Of a DNA stretch of 64,000 nucleotides, positions 25,201 to 37,697 are shown piece after piece. Under the pieces are notes generated by a model. It was not told where the DNA came from. It worked only from the letters and a program-made list of their open reading frames with translations, and did not search any database. The position numbers and the translations under genes were made by a program. The stretch is from Piper betle (taxonomy: Eukaryota; Streptophyta; Magnoliopsida; Piperales; Piperaceae). How positions within the stretch are numbered: the first letter of the stretch is position 1; every line of letters begins with the position of its first letter. The stretch lies in the NCBI GenBank assembly GCA_033002965.1, contig JAURVB010013846.1, positions 102,322 to 166,321 of the forward strand, written 5' to 3'.

Positions 25201-28200
25201 GAAAAACTATGTTGAGGGCAATGCCTACCTATTAACATCTACTCATGCCTCTCTGAACCTCATCGACATGAAAAGTCAACTACATGTACTCTCAGGAAAC
25301 TCTATCCTAGGTCCTACAGCCATCCTAAGGTGTGCTATAAGTCTCCTGCTAGGTACGGGTGTATAGGTTAATGAGCTGCATGACTCATTATCACCAGTCT
25401 AGATCCAACTCTCAGGTGTCCCTAGATAAGGAATTGGACTGCTCACCGGGTCCTAGTTGACTTGGTCTTGAGTCAAGTATCTCACTCTATTCTAGAAGAG
25501 AACAAGGATAGTTGCTATGACTTTACTGCATACTATGACTCTGGTGACTATCTATACAACCACTAACTGCAGTTGAAGGAAGCTCTCTATGACAGAATAG
25601 AAGTAAGAACACCTGTACATGCAGAGCGTGTCTCAAGGAGTATGAAAACATATTCCGTAAGGAACTATGAAATCCGTATCTAGTCTGTGGTATGTGCTCT
25701 GGTCAATATCTGCTCATCTCAATCATTTGGATAACTGATAATAAAACTGATACATCTAGAGGGTTGTGTGGAAGTTCTTGAGTGAAAATTTTACTCTGTC
25801 TAATATCTCTGGGTTTTAAGAAAGGAGACTGAATCTCCTCACACTGTTCAAGAACTCTCAATAGGTGATATCTCATCCTCATGTGGGATTTGACATCAGG
25901 TAAACTGGGGAAGTCTACTAGGCTAAGAAAAACCTACTACATAGGTATGTCACTTTGATCTATGGTAAAGTAAAGGTATCATGCAAGTGAAAGAGGAGAT
26001 GAAATCCTTGTGTAGCATATTGGGTGGCCAAAATATTAGTAGGTCTATGAACTGTCTCTAAGATCACCACGATTCACTATACTACAGGTGATCAGTCTGT
26101 GGATAGTCAATCAATGACGAATCTAAAAAATGGCTTCTACGTGACTCAAATTCAATTAGCTAATAGTAGGCACATGTTTTCAATACCGTACTAACCACAC
26201 ACTTCTAAACAAGTGGGGTTTAAATAACCCAAGGAACCACTGTCTCCCCTCAAGCCTATTGGGACTCATAGTGAGGTTCGACACATCTCTCGTCCGCTCT
26301 TATGTGGTGTGTGACCTACCATCCCATACCAATTTATAGCATTAATCTTAACTCACATGACTACTACCATTGGGGTAGACTCTCAAGCAAGGCTATTAAT
26401 CAAGATGAGAATCCACTGGTATCACTCTATCTAGTGAGCATGGCTTGTTTTGTTTGAAGTCATTGTCTGCATCGCTCTCGAGCTGGGGCAAAATCATCAT
26501 CTTAAGATCAGTTTGCAAATACCTACCTGCACTGTAAACCGTAATTAGTACCATAAAGGTACCTATACAATCAGGGCAAGGCTCAACCTTATGGTTCAAG
26601 GTGAGAACCTAATCATGCTGGAAAAATACAAGGGAATCACTATCTCCTCTCACTGGCTGGCCAATCACTAAATGGGTTAAACTTCATGTGTGACCATCTA
26701 CTAATGTAACGACCCAGCCCAAAGTGCAACGTAATGGGCTAAGTCATTTCTTTACAATGGGTACCGCGGAAGTTAAAGATCTCTAGTCCATTCCCACTTA
26801 TAAACAGGATCTTCTCCCAGTAGGTATTAGATGTGGGACTAAGTTGAGGGATCTCACAATCCACCCACCTTAGGAAATTTCGTCCCCGAAATGCCTATTC
26901 TTGGCCCGTTGCTAGCCCCAGCCCACGTCCTTTCTGGCCCGTGACCGGCAGCCTAGCCAACGTTTCTAGTCTTGGCCCGTTGCTAACCCCAGCCCACGAC
27001 CTTTTTTGGCCCGTGACTGGCAGCCTAGCCAATGTCCCTAGTCCATCCCACCATCTAACACGGAACCAGGTTTGCTCTGATACCATTTGTAACGACCCAG
27101 CCCAAAGTGCAACGTAATGGGCTAAGTCATTTCTTTAAAATGGGTACCCCGGAAGTTAAAGATCTATAGTTCATTCCCACTTATAAACAGGATCTTCTCC
27201 TAGTAGGTATTAGATGTGGGACTAAGTTAAGGGATCTCACAACTAACTATCTGATTTGAGTATGGTGGTTGTGGGTCCATGGATGTACTATTGTATTGTC
27301 TGAACAATCTGATCACTATGGTTGTCCCATCTGAAGGTCATACTGTTATGTTCTCTGACTCTGTCTATGCACATCCCTATGAGACTGTCACTAAGTGTAT
27401 TTGATGGGGTTATCTTGCAATGTACATCCAATTGAGAGCTGATGAAGTCAGATCCTATGCCATCTCATGAGGATAACCTCAGTTTTTCCTAGCTCTCCTA
27501 TGTTTTGTTAGCTATATCTTGTTCATAGACATATTAAGGCCTCTGTCAGGCAAGAAGAAGCCAAAACTCTACTAGTACGGACATAAACTTGTGGAAGAGG
27601 GGGAGGCGGTGGGGTGCCCATCATGACATGCCTGTCAGATTCCTGCTAACATTCAGATCTGGTATCCATCTTATACTAATTTACCTCTGCTAGCACTACA
27701 ACATGCCCTGCTCACATCTAACTGAGCAAATAGTCTTCTATCATGATAAAAATCCATAGAAATGACCTATCAGCTCAACTAAGACCAGTTCCACATATTT
27801 CTCATCAAGTTCTGAATACACTATTATAAACTAACTTATGAAAACAAATTTAAATCTAAAGAAAATAAACAAAAACATACCTGCCAGCTTGATGCAAAGT
27901 AGTCTTTGCACACACATTAAGTATGAAAATATCTTCCAACTTAATTGATCGAGAGTGGCTCTGATACCAAATTGTGACATTTCGAATCCAGCTTGCTGGT
28001 GAACCGAACCAGACCGTCATGGGTCCTGAGTGGATCTACTCTCGGCGTTTCAAGATTGAAGATACCAATTGCTATGCATAGATGAATGCATGGAATCTTA
28101 TCATGCTTCTATATATATGACATGATAACTAGTTTATAAAATAAAATAATTACAATAAAATCGATAGAAATTTTGAAAATAAAACGGACAGAATCTCCCT

Positions 28201-28206
28201 TAAAAG
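22224..28206 (-). mobile_element. Non-autonomous gypsy-like LTR element (copy C), 5' LTR truncated
   Basis: Minus orientation. The 3' LTR is 22224-24843 (minus-strand ends TATAAAACCC and TGTCACA). The 5' LTR starts at 27973, and only its first 234 bases remain before the homology stops at 28206, where copy D begins. A primer binding site lies next to the 5' LTR: the minus strand reads TGGTATCAGAGCCA (27969-27956), the complement of the initiator Met-tRNA 3' end. Beside the 3' LTR is a gypsy-like motif, GGACAAAATTTTTATGAGGG (minus strand, about 24870-24851), which serves as the polypurine region. The internal part (24844-27972) holds no recognisable gag, protease, RT or integrase motif. I therefore call it a large non-autonomous derivative (LARD-like). 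It hosts a nested TRIM. Confidence 0.7.
26705..27241 (-). mobile_element. Intact TRIM retrotransposon nested in copy C
   Basis: Two 154-bp LTRs (26705-26858 and 27088-27241) start TGTAACGACC and end ATCTCACA on the plus strand and differ at about six positions. Perfect 5-bp target duplications, ACTAA, lie at 26700-26704 and 27242-27246. The minus strand carries TGGTATCAGAGC (27085-27074) beside the right LTR, the initiator Met-tRNA primer binding site. A gypsy-like GGACGAAATTTCC then AAGGTGGGTGGAT lies beside the left LTR. The 229-bp internal region is non-coding and contains a roughly 71-bp unit tandemly duplicated (26900-26970 and 26971-27042). Size and structure define a terminal-repeat retrotransposon in miniature; it must be moved by another element's proteins. 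Confidence 0.92.
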
Positions 28207-31147
28207 TGTAAAACCCACGATTCGAGTTAGGGTTTTATATTCAGAACCGGTCGGGTCGACCGTTATTTTTCGAGTTGAGTCAGTTTCAGGACACGTGTAC
28301 CGAGCCGACGCCGGTCTCGTGTATGAGCTATGAGGGTCATGCGTACCCAAATATATGATGATAACGTCATGAATACAGCAGAACAGAATGAGTTATCAGA
28401 TATATGAGAGTATGCCAGTCATTTTTTTTATTACTTTTATATATAGTGGATCGTAGAATTAATATTAGGCCGTTTACCGCGTTAGGACGCGTTCGGGCAG
28501 TTTGGGTGGGTTGATAGTTCTAGAGCATGTCATTATAATTTTTTTGGTGTTGTTTGATTTTACGGGATTTTTCCCGATTTTTATGAAATTTTTAGGATTT
28601 AATACGAGTTAGTTATGATACTTGACTCGAGCCGGAGACGAGTCAAGTATTATTTACGAGTTTGCCACCCATTTTTCACCCCGACTTTTCTTTCCCCGCG
28701 CCCAAACCCTCGCCGCGCCGCCCCTGTTCGCGCGCCACCGCCGCCACGGCCGGCGCCGCCTGGCCGCCGATCGACGCCGCCCAGCCCGGCCACGGCGTCG
28801 CCCTGCCGCCCCGACCAGGTCCGGCCCCCATCGGACCGCCGCGACGCGAGGAAACCGCGCCGCGACGCCGCGGCCGCGTTGCGGTCACGTTGCCGATTCC
28901 GCCGCCGGCGACCGTTGCCGCCGTGATCGAGTGGTCACCTCGACGTCTTCGACCAACCCACGACTGTCCCCGACCGGAACGGAGGCCAGCGCCGCCCATC
29001 CCGGCCGGATCGAGTCACCCACCGCCGCCACCACTGTTTTGACCATTTTCCGGCGAGCCGCCAACTCCGTCGACCATGTTGAGGCCATAGATGAGTCGGG
29101 CTCGCCGAGCCGGTTCCGAGGGTACCCAACACGACCCCTTTCCGACTAGTAGACGCCGCCGGCGATTGTCGCCGGAAAACCACCGGAAGCCGCCGGAAAA
29201 CCGCCAGTAGCGGCCGGAAAACTGCCGAAAAATCGGAATTTCTGGAATTCGCTGGAATTCACCGGATCTTCCGCGGAGCTCACCTAGTTGGACTCGATCG
29301 AACGTCGGACGCCGAGGAGCGCCGAATTCGAGCTCCGAGACGCGCGATGGAACCCTAGCCGTCGCCGATTGCCGACGACGTGAGGTATAATTACCTCTAA
29401 TTTGATTGTTTAAAATTAATGATTGTTAGCACAGTATGATAGGATTGATTGATTGGCATGATAAAAGTTCGAGCATGAAAGAAGTAATGATATGTATGAT
29501 TTGAATGGATGAACGTAGGTGATCTAATGAGGTAGATCGAGTTGAGCATGCTAATCGAGTAATGTAACTTAAGAAAAATATAATAAATTTGGTAGGAATA
29601 GGATGAGTTAGAATTATATTCATATTTATAATTATTGATTGTTATGGTTAATGTTGGTATTATGGTGTGATGGTCATGTCGGATTTGATGCATCATTTAG
29701 TTAGCGGGCGTTAGTATTTAGTTTTGATGTGTAGGTACGGAGTAGGAGCTTGCCGCCTAGGCGCGATGACACGCTTGGAGCTTCTACCAGGTCCGTTTAG
29801 GACTCGTCTTGTTTTACGCTCTTCCATTGTATGTTTATTTTATTATTGCAGGGCGGGTTAAGTGGCGTTTTATTGGATCCCACTTAACTCGGGCCATTTA
29901 ATCGAATATTTCCGGATTAATAACCCCTCGAGGATGAGATCCCTCGAGGATGATTTCGAAAACAAGATCCACCACAAGTTGCCTTCGGGCCTATTATATG
30001 AATCCCTTCCCAGGCCTATATATATAGTTTTATCGAGTTTTCAGTGAGACGAGAGATGGAGAAACCGACTGCACGTACCATGCAGAGGATGCCGTGACAG
30101 TCAAAGCGGGCTCTGGATTAGTGCCAGCGGACTGTTCCATTCCCGAGGGATCCTGACAACTCCGCGTTTGAGTTCCTCACACCCGGAGAACGTGGAGGTT
30201 TACGGGTACTGTTTAGTACAGCGCATGTCCGGACTTGTGGTTCAAAGGGTACTAAAGGCGACTGCCTGAGAGTACTCGGCCTTCGTGCTCAAGGCCAGGA
30301 GAAATATGGAGGTAAGGAGAGGGCTTAGGATAAAGTTTCACGAGAAGTACTGAAAAAGAAGTGCTGAGAGTAGCACAGTACCAGCAGCAGTAAGTTCGGG
30401 ATGCTACCGGGTCTGCAGCCCAGTGGCTCCTCAGTAGTGCCCTTCAGAGTGTTCTTGAGGAAGTATATGGTTTTCTTTCATATGAGAGTTTGCTCTCATA
30501 GCCAGCTTGTTATAGTTATTTTATTTTCCGGACCAGTAACGCTTGTTACTGACGTTTTTCTTATATATATGTAGGTGATAAGCACGAGATGGATGGCCGG
30601 CCAGGACGGAGGAGCAATAAGGTCTTCTGCACACACACATCGGGTGATTGAATGTTTAATGTTTTGTTTATGATGTTATTTTATAAACATGCTATGAGTA
30701 AATGTTTGAGGCTTGACAATGAGATGAAATGAAATGATCAGAGTAGCGCAGCAAAAGTGTGATGGGTTGAAACCCAAGCTTCAGAATGAGAGTATAGTAA
30801 ATTAGATTCTGCGTGAATGAAATTGTTTGATACTTGGTTATATATATTTTTATATGTATATTTGACAGGGTGGCCCCTAATTGCATTTTTAGGGGAAATT
30901 CTGTCCGTCATATTTCAAAACTTTTATTAATTTTTATCGGGATGGTTTTGGTGTGTACTCTGACTTGCATGTCATTCATGTAGTACCATGTTAGGTTTGT
31001 GTATTCATCCATGCATTGCGAGTTGTATCTTCATCTTAAGACGCCGAGATTGGATCCGCATGAGTTAGGTTCGGGTTAGCCGACTTAACCGGGGCCTGTA
31101 ACATGCCGGTTCGGTTCAAGAGTGTGGACCGGATTTGGGGTGTTACA
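28207..31147 (+). mobile_element. LTR copy D of the main LTR family (2,941 bp)
   Basis: It begins TGTAAAACCC and ends GGTGTTACA. Sequence and landmarks follow copy B closely over nearly the full length, including the CTTGACTCG...CGAGTCAAG stem at 28620-28646, the GC-rich block at 28680-29380 and the GGGTGGCCCCTAATT segment near 30870. Its left end abuts the broken 5' LTR of copy C. The flanks (AAAAG and CGCCA) do not match, so it is not a simple solo LTR; a deletion or recombination joined it here. No primer site follows the right end. The long open frames inside are GC-rich and low in complexity and are not called as genes. Confidence 0.82.
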
Positions 31148-31215
31148 CGCCACCTCACCCATGGTGATTCTGCCCCTTTCACCGTTTTCCGGACAGCGAG
31201 TGACTGGACTCCACC
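31148..31215. other. 68-bp spacer between LTR copies D and E
   Basis: A short GC-rich sequence between the 3' end of copy D and the 3' end of copy E, which face each other. Not recognised. Confidence 0.5.
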
Positions 31216-34206
31216 TGTAACACCCCAAATCCGGTTCACGCTCGTGAACTGAACCGGGATGTTACTGGCCCCGGTTAGGTCCGCTAACCCGAACCTACTC
31301 ATGCGGATCCAACCTCGGCGTCTTAAGATGAAAATACGATCTGTCATGAATGAATGCATGCACAAAATCCTAACATGGTACTACATGAATGATATGCAAT
31401 CAGAGTACACACCAAAACAATCCCGATAAAACTTAATAAAAATTTTGAAATATGACAGACAGAATTTCCCCTAAAAATACAATTAGGGGCCACCCTGTCA
31501 AATATACATATAAAAATATATATAACCAAGTATCAAACAATTTCATTCACACAGAATCTAATCTACTATACACTCATTCTGAAGCTTGGGTCTCAACCCT
31601 CAACGCTTTCCACTGCGCACTCTATCTCATGTTTCACCTCTTGTCATTATATCTTAGTTTTTCATCATGTCATAACATTATCTCATTGCATTTAATCATA
31701 TCCTATCATATCTTAGCATTTCACATCATTCACAATAACATAAAAGCATCATAAATAAAATATAAACACTCAATCAACTGACATGTGTGCAAGGTGACCA
31801 CAATGCTCCTCCGTCCAAGCTGGCTCCTCCAACTCGTGCTTATCACCTACATATATATAAAGAAAAGCATCAGTAACGAAGTGTTACTGGTCCAGAAAAT
31901 AAAACTAACTATAACAAACTGGCAAATGAGAGCAAACTCTCATTATGATAAAAGCTTTTATCATACTCCACGTGAACACTCCTACGGGCATCTAGTGAGG
32001 AGCCGCCAGGCTGCAGACACGGTAGCATCCCGAACTGTCTGGTTTACTGATGCCTCTGTTGACATTTTCTCATTTCATTTTCCTGGTCCCTTGAGACTAC
32101 CAGTATATCCTAAGCCCGTTCCTTTCCTCCATAATTCTCCTGGCCTTGAGCACGAAAGTCGAGTACTCCTAGGCAGTCGCCTTTAACACCCTTTGAATCA
32201 CAAGTCTGGACATGCGCTGTACTAAATAGTACCCATAATCCTCCGCCTTTCTTCGGGTGTGAAGAACTCAAAACGCGGAGTTGTTAGGATCCCTCGGGAT
32301 TGAAACAACCCGCTGGCACTAATCCAGAGCCAGTTTTGACGGGCAGCGTGCACCCACTCATGGCATGTGCGAGTTAGTTTTCCCTTCTTTCGTTTCATTG
32401 AAAACTCGAGAAAATATATATATAAGTCTGGGAAGGGCTTTATATAATATGCCCGAAGGCGAACTTGTAGTGGATCTTATTTTTGAAATCAAACTCGAGG
32501 GATCTCATCCTTGAGGGTAATTAAGTTGGAAAATCGATCGATTAGATGACCTAGATTAAGTGGGATCCGATAAGATGCCACTTAACCCATCCTATAAATA
32601 ATAAAACAAACATAAAATAGAATAAAGTGTAAAACATGGACGAGTCTTAAATGGACCTAGTAGAAGCTCCGATTGTATCCACACCTCTAGGCAGCAAGCT
32701 CCTACTTCATACTTAAACATCAAATCTAGAGCCAACACCCGCTAACTGAATGATGCATCAAACTCATATGAACATCCCACACACAACACAATCATCATCC
32801 ATCACCAATTAACAATCATCAGTGTAAAAATAATTTTAACTCATCCTATTCATACTAATATTATTATGTTTTTCTAAGTTACGTTGCAGTCAATTAGCAT
32901 GCTCAGATTTAATTTACCTAATTAGATCACTAGCATTTGTTCACTCTCAATCAAGCCATGCAAACCATCACTTTATTCACAATCAGACATTTATTACAAC
33001 AATTAATCAATTCGAGCATGGTGTGCTAATAATCAATGATTAAATAGGAGGTAATTATACCTCTCGTCTTTGGCAATCAGTGATAACTAAGGTTTATTCA
33101 CATGTCCTGGAGATCGAATTTGGTGCTTGGCGGCGCCCGAAGTTCAATTAGGTTTGACTGGATGAGTTTGGCAGAAGATCCGGCGAATTCCAGCGAATCC
33201 AATTTTCTGGTAGGGTTCCACCGATTTTTTGGCGGGTTTTGGTGGTTTTTCGGCAACTTTCTCGCGGTTTTTGGTGGTAGTCGCTGGCAGTGTCTATTGG
33301 TAGGATAGCCGTGGTATGAGGTACCATTAGCACCTGCTTGGCAAGCCCGATGCCTCTAATGCGTCGACACGGTCTACAGAGGCGGTGACTCACAAAAAAA
33401 GGACAAAACAGGGGCGGTCGGTGGTGGGTGACGAGATCACATCGAGATGGGAGGCGATGGGCTTCGCTCTGGTTGAAGAAGGTTGTGAGAGGGTCCACGA
33501 CATCGAGGCGGCAACTGGATGGTGGTGGCAACGGTCGCCGGTGGCAGAATCGGCGACGGGAGCGTGACAATAGGAAGCAGCTCCCTCACGTCATGGAGGC
33601 CATGTGACAGCTGTGGGCGCTCGGGGTAGCACGGCCACGATGTGGTGGGGCTTGGCAATAGCGTTCATCAACGGTGGCGGTGGCGACAAGCAGAGGTGGT
33701 GGCGCGGCAGCGATTAGGGTTTTGGGGAGAAGAAAAAGGTCAGGGTAATGGTGGGTGGTAATATCGTAAATAAAACTTGACTCGAGTCCGATTCGAGTTA
33801 ATAATAATAGCTAGCTCATAATAAATCCTAGAAAAGCCCAAAAATAGGGGGAAATAGATAAAAAATAATACATGCCACAAAATCACAATGACATGCTATA
33901 TAACTATTAACCCACCCAAACTGCCCTATAACACGTCCTAATGCATTATTTGGCCTAAAAATAATTATACGGTCTAATACTAAAATAATAAAAATCTGGG
34001 TGTACACTTATATATTTTGATAACTCCTTTTGTTGCTAGCTTACTGACATTATCATCATATACTTAAGTGCACATGACCTCCATGGTTCATAACACACGA
34101 CTAGCCTTAGTTCAGTCCTCGTGTTTAGAAATTGACTTGACTAAGAATAACAGTCGAATCGACTGGTTGTAAATATAAAACTCTGACTTGGGTCATGGGT
34201 TTTACA
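31216..34206 (-). mobile_element. LTR copy E of the main LTR family, minus orientation (2,991 bp)
   Basis: On the plus strand it starts TGTAACACCCC and ends GGGTTTTACA, the reverse of copies B and D. Shared landmarks include AATTAGGGGCCACCCTGTCA near 31480, the CTCGAGGGATCTCATCC block near 32490, and the GC-rich end at 33540-33760 followed by CTTGACTCGAGTCCG. The flanks (CCACC and TCGGC) are not a matching target duplication. It looks older than D: its GC-rich part has lost much C and G, as expected from methylation-driven decay (inference). Confidence 0.82.
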
Positions 34207-35574
34207 TCGGCGATGGTGTTTCTAGCGATGACAACGAGGGGAGACTACCCAGATCTATGGAACTCAGATCAATGAAGCTTCTGGTGGTGATCTGGGGGAT
34301 GGAGGTGCTTCTGTCCAACGGTAGTGGCAGTGAAAGACCTGGTGTTGTTGTGTATGGTAGTAAAAAGACCTGATCTGGAATGAATTTAAGGCAAAATCAG
34401 GTCAAAAAGCATGACCTTGAATTTATAATCGAGAGTAGAGTGCTCGAGCGCTGGGAGCAGAGCGCTCAAGTGTTGGCCTTTCTGTTAAGAAGATCTTATG
34501 GCCGCGAGTTGAGCACTCGAGTGCCTGGATTTTGAGTGCTTGAGCGTTAGTGGTAGAAAAACTGATCTTTTTGATATTTCTGGAGATCTTGGTGGACCCC
34601 ACTTGAAATATTTGGATGGATCCTTTATAAACTTAATTAGGGTTTTAATTAAAGAACGAAGAACAACATGGGACGGTAAAGTGACGGCACAAAAGACGAG
34701 AAAGAACAACATAAAAGTTGGATTTGAAGAAGACGTTTTCTCCAAAACAGTCTTTCTTATTTTGATTTACTTTTCTTTGTAATTAAATAATGTCTTTCTT
34801 ATCACATATGAATTTCTTAAGTTTAATCGAATATTTTATGGAGTAAATTCTTTTTTAGAATTTTCAATGACACCTAGTGCATGGATTAATAAACACTACT
34901 AATTTTTATCTATGTGATTGTGATGTTAGATCATCTATTTTATTCTGTTTTTAATGCTATCATTAACCTTGGCCATCTATTGTTAGACCTAGAGATTTGA
35001 TCTTATCTAGAGATAAAAAGATTAAATTTGTCATTGAATAAAATAGTCTTTGTTCATCTGTTTTGGGTTATTCATATGTGAGATAGAGATATACTAATAT
35101 GTCTTGGGTAATTGTTAAAGGCAAAACTTAATGTATCATTTTGCATACACAATTTCATAGAGATATAGGAGTTTGGTGCAAGTGATAAAATTATGGTGGA
35201 TCGAGAGATGTCATAAATAATAAATTCCTGTGGTTAATGATCTAAATGTACAATTCATAGATAAAAGTTATAACTTTTAATCATATAGAGCACGATGTGA
35301 AATTGAAAATCCTTGGTTTGTCTTCTTGAAGTTAATATTTGATTTAAATATTGCATTTTAGATTAGTTTAGCCTTAATCCATAATTTAATCACTCTTTGA
35401 ATTCATTTCTATTTAAGTACAATTAATTAAATTAGTTTTGGTAATTGAGAATTTTTACTACTAATTCATCGTGAGACGATATTTTATTATCACTTTTATT
35501 ACTTGATTCGACACGTGCACGTGCATTATAAATTCAACATCAAGTTTTTGGCGTCATTGCTGGGGATCGAACCC
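34207..35574 (+). mobile_element. Remnant LTR with tRNA-Asp-type primer binding site (gypsy, Athila/Tat-like)
   Basis: At 35549-35574 the plus strand reads TGGCGTCATTGCTGGGG followed by ATCGAACCC. This is complementary, with a few changes, to the 3' end and T-arm of plant tRNA-Asp and is the usual primer site of Athila/Tat-type gypsy elements. The preceding sequence should be the 5' LTR. It includes a block with repeated 'gagcgct/cactcgag' words at 34440-34550 and a segment at about 34590-34660 (GGACCCCACTTGAA, CTTAATTAGGGTTTTAATTA) of a kind I remember from such LTRs. The LTR start is not defined, and no gag or pol motif follows. Confidence 0.5.
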
Positions 35575-37663
35575 AAGTCACCTGCATGACAGGTGGGAAT
35601 ACTCATCAAGTAGGGTACATGTTCGGCGATGATGGGAGGCTATTTGAAGCAGCGTCGTGGTTGGAGACGACTTGGGTTGGCCAGATGGAGGTGGGAAAGA
35701 TAGTGCTTCACAACTTCGACCAACAACTTCTCAAAGTTTTTTTGAAGACGGCAGGCTTATGTGGCAGTGGCTATTGGCTGTGTTGTGTCGGATGCACTCT
35801 AAGCTCCACACTTGTGTCTTGGGGTCGTCAAAAATAGATCCCTGGCGAAGCGCTCCTCCCCTTCCTTCTTCCTTTTCTTGCTTCTTTCTTTTCTAGCTGT
35901 TTTTTTCCTTCAATTTTCTTCAAAGCAACGAGCCCCCTTATTTCTTCACGTTAATGTGATGCTTTTATAGAACTCCCAACACCTATGCAGTTCCTCCATT
36001 GAATCTTCACCTGCCCAACCTATCTTCCCTCTTATCCTTATTTTCTCCTTATCTCCTCCCCTTCTTGTGGAATTTCCATGACCCATTCCAAAATTTAACG
36101 AGGGTAGAAGGATGTGGATATGGCTTATTGGACCCCGCCAAATATTTACAAGTTTGAAAGAATAATAAGCAAAGTATAACTTGCATTTTTTTCATTTTTT
36201 TTTTGGAAGGCAATATATTCTTTTCAAGCTGAGATGACCCCTCTTGGGTCATTGTGTAGTAACTGTCCCTCATGTTGATCCTGGGGAGCAACTTCTGTGC
36301 TTGATAGTCGTGGTCTCCAAATCCATACTTTATTCCTTATGCTTTGTAGATTTGGGTAGTAATGAGAGAATTTCAGATTTGTCTCTACTCTAACACGTGG
36401 CTTCTTCTTAGGGGCATCAAACTTATTTGTTGACAAAGGTCTGCATCAATGCCTTGTTGAAGGATCCTATTTTGGCTTACCAATATCATATATAGCGGCA
36501 TCAATATATTTGTTATTAATGATTTCTGTGATATATCATAATCATGGAAAATGCTCTCACGTGAAAGGGCCTCGAAGAAAAAAATCACGTGAAGCCTCGT
36601 GTTATTGTTATATAACTATTAATAAATTTTTTTAAAGAAATCAGCCAAAACAAAGACTCTTACATGCCCATCTATCAATATATATTTTTTGATTGGTTGG
36701 CTTTTAAAAGGCTTATTTTTAGGTGTCTTCTTAATTTTTTTTAATTATTAAATATCATAATTCTGAAAAAAATTTATAAGGTGACAAAAAAAATTAAAAT
36801 TTTAAAATGAAAAACTTTTTGGTTTCTTCCAACGGAGACGCCCGCAGGGATGCCAGCCATCGACATTTGCTTGAGAGGAGCCGAAATCATATAATATATA
36901 TATATATATAAAATATTTGTTGTGCTTTCATACATGTCTATTAGTTCTTTATTGTTTAATTTTCATTATTATTTTGTCTTTAAAATTACTAAGGTTCACT
37001 CGAACGCCTCTGAGCTTATACTCACAGATCTTCGAGTCTTATAAGTCTTCCTTCCTTTTATCCGATATGGTATTGTAAAAAGTGAGTGCATATATGAGTG
37101 ATTGTAAAAATTGTATGAGTGCATATATGAGTGATTGTAAAGTCTGTACGTAATAACTCTACTGTGATCAAGTTTGAAACATAAATAAAAGATTTGAACT
37201 TTCCTAGACAAGTTCCCGGGACTTCTCAAGAACACTTTGCCCTCAGTTATAACTAGGTGGGTTTTCTTTATTTTATTTTGTTTTGTTCAGTTATTACTGA
37301 ATCCCCTCAATCTTTGAGAAGGAAATCTACATGCTTCACTATCACATTCACTTTTAATACTTCAAAACTTCAATAATGACTTTACAATACAATACTGTAT
37401 TTTATCTTAATATGACAAAGATCTCACTTGGCTAAGCAGGAGGTCCCGCAACTGCTTTATTTCTATATAGCAAGATCGATCTTTATATGTTGTTTGAGTT
37501 ACTATTTACCTTATTATGTTTAATTTATATCTATATAATATAACTATTGCACTTTTCTATATGTCTGTTAGTTCTTTGCTGTTTAATTTTTCATTATCAG
37601 TCATCTCTTTAAAATTACTAAGATTTTGTTAGAACATAAGCTGAGTTGATCATTGGGCATTAG
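35575..37663. other. Unassigned repeat-derived intergenic DNA
   Basis: No exon or domain was recognised. The first few hundred bases may be degenerate internal sequence of the preceding gypsy remnant. A 26-bp direct repeat occurs at 37083-37108 and 37116-37141, and a short TA tract at about 36893-36912. Confidence 0.45.
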
Positions 37664-37697
37664 TGTATATATATCTATATATATATATATATATATA
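37664..37697. repeat. (TA)n tract
   Basis: TA-rich run that directly borders the left end of the GC-rich hairpin element. Confidence 0.85.

Noticed and set aside
26705..27241. TRIM as a Cassandra element carrying 5S rRNA sequence
   Set aside because: The LTRs do not contain the 5S internal promoter boxes. The LTR only shares the general short-LTR layout.
27956..27969. Part of a tRNA gene
   Set aside because: Only the 3' end of initiator Met-tRNA is matched and it directly abuts an LTR, so it is a primer binding site.
31036..31365. 109-codon minus-strand frame
   Set aside because: It runs across the junction of two inverted LTR copies and reflects their mirrored ends.
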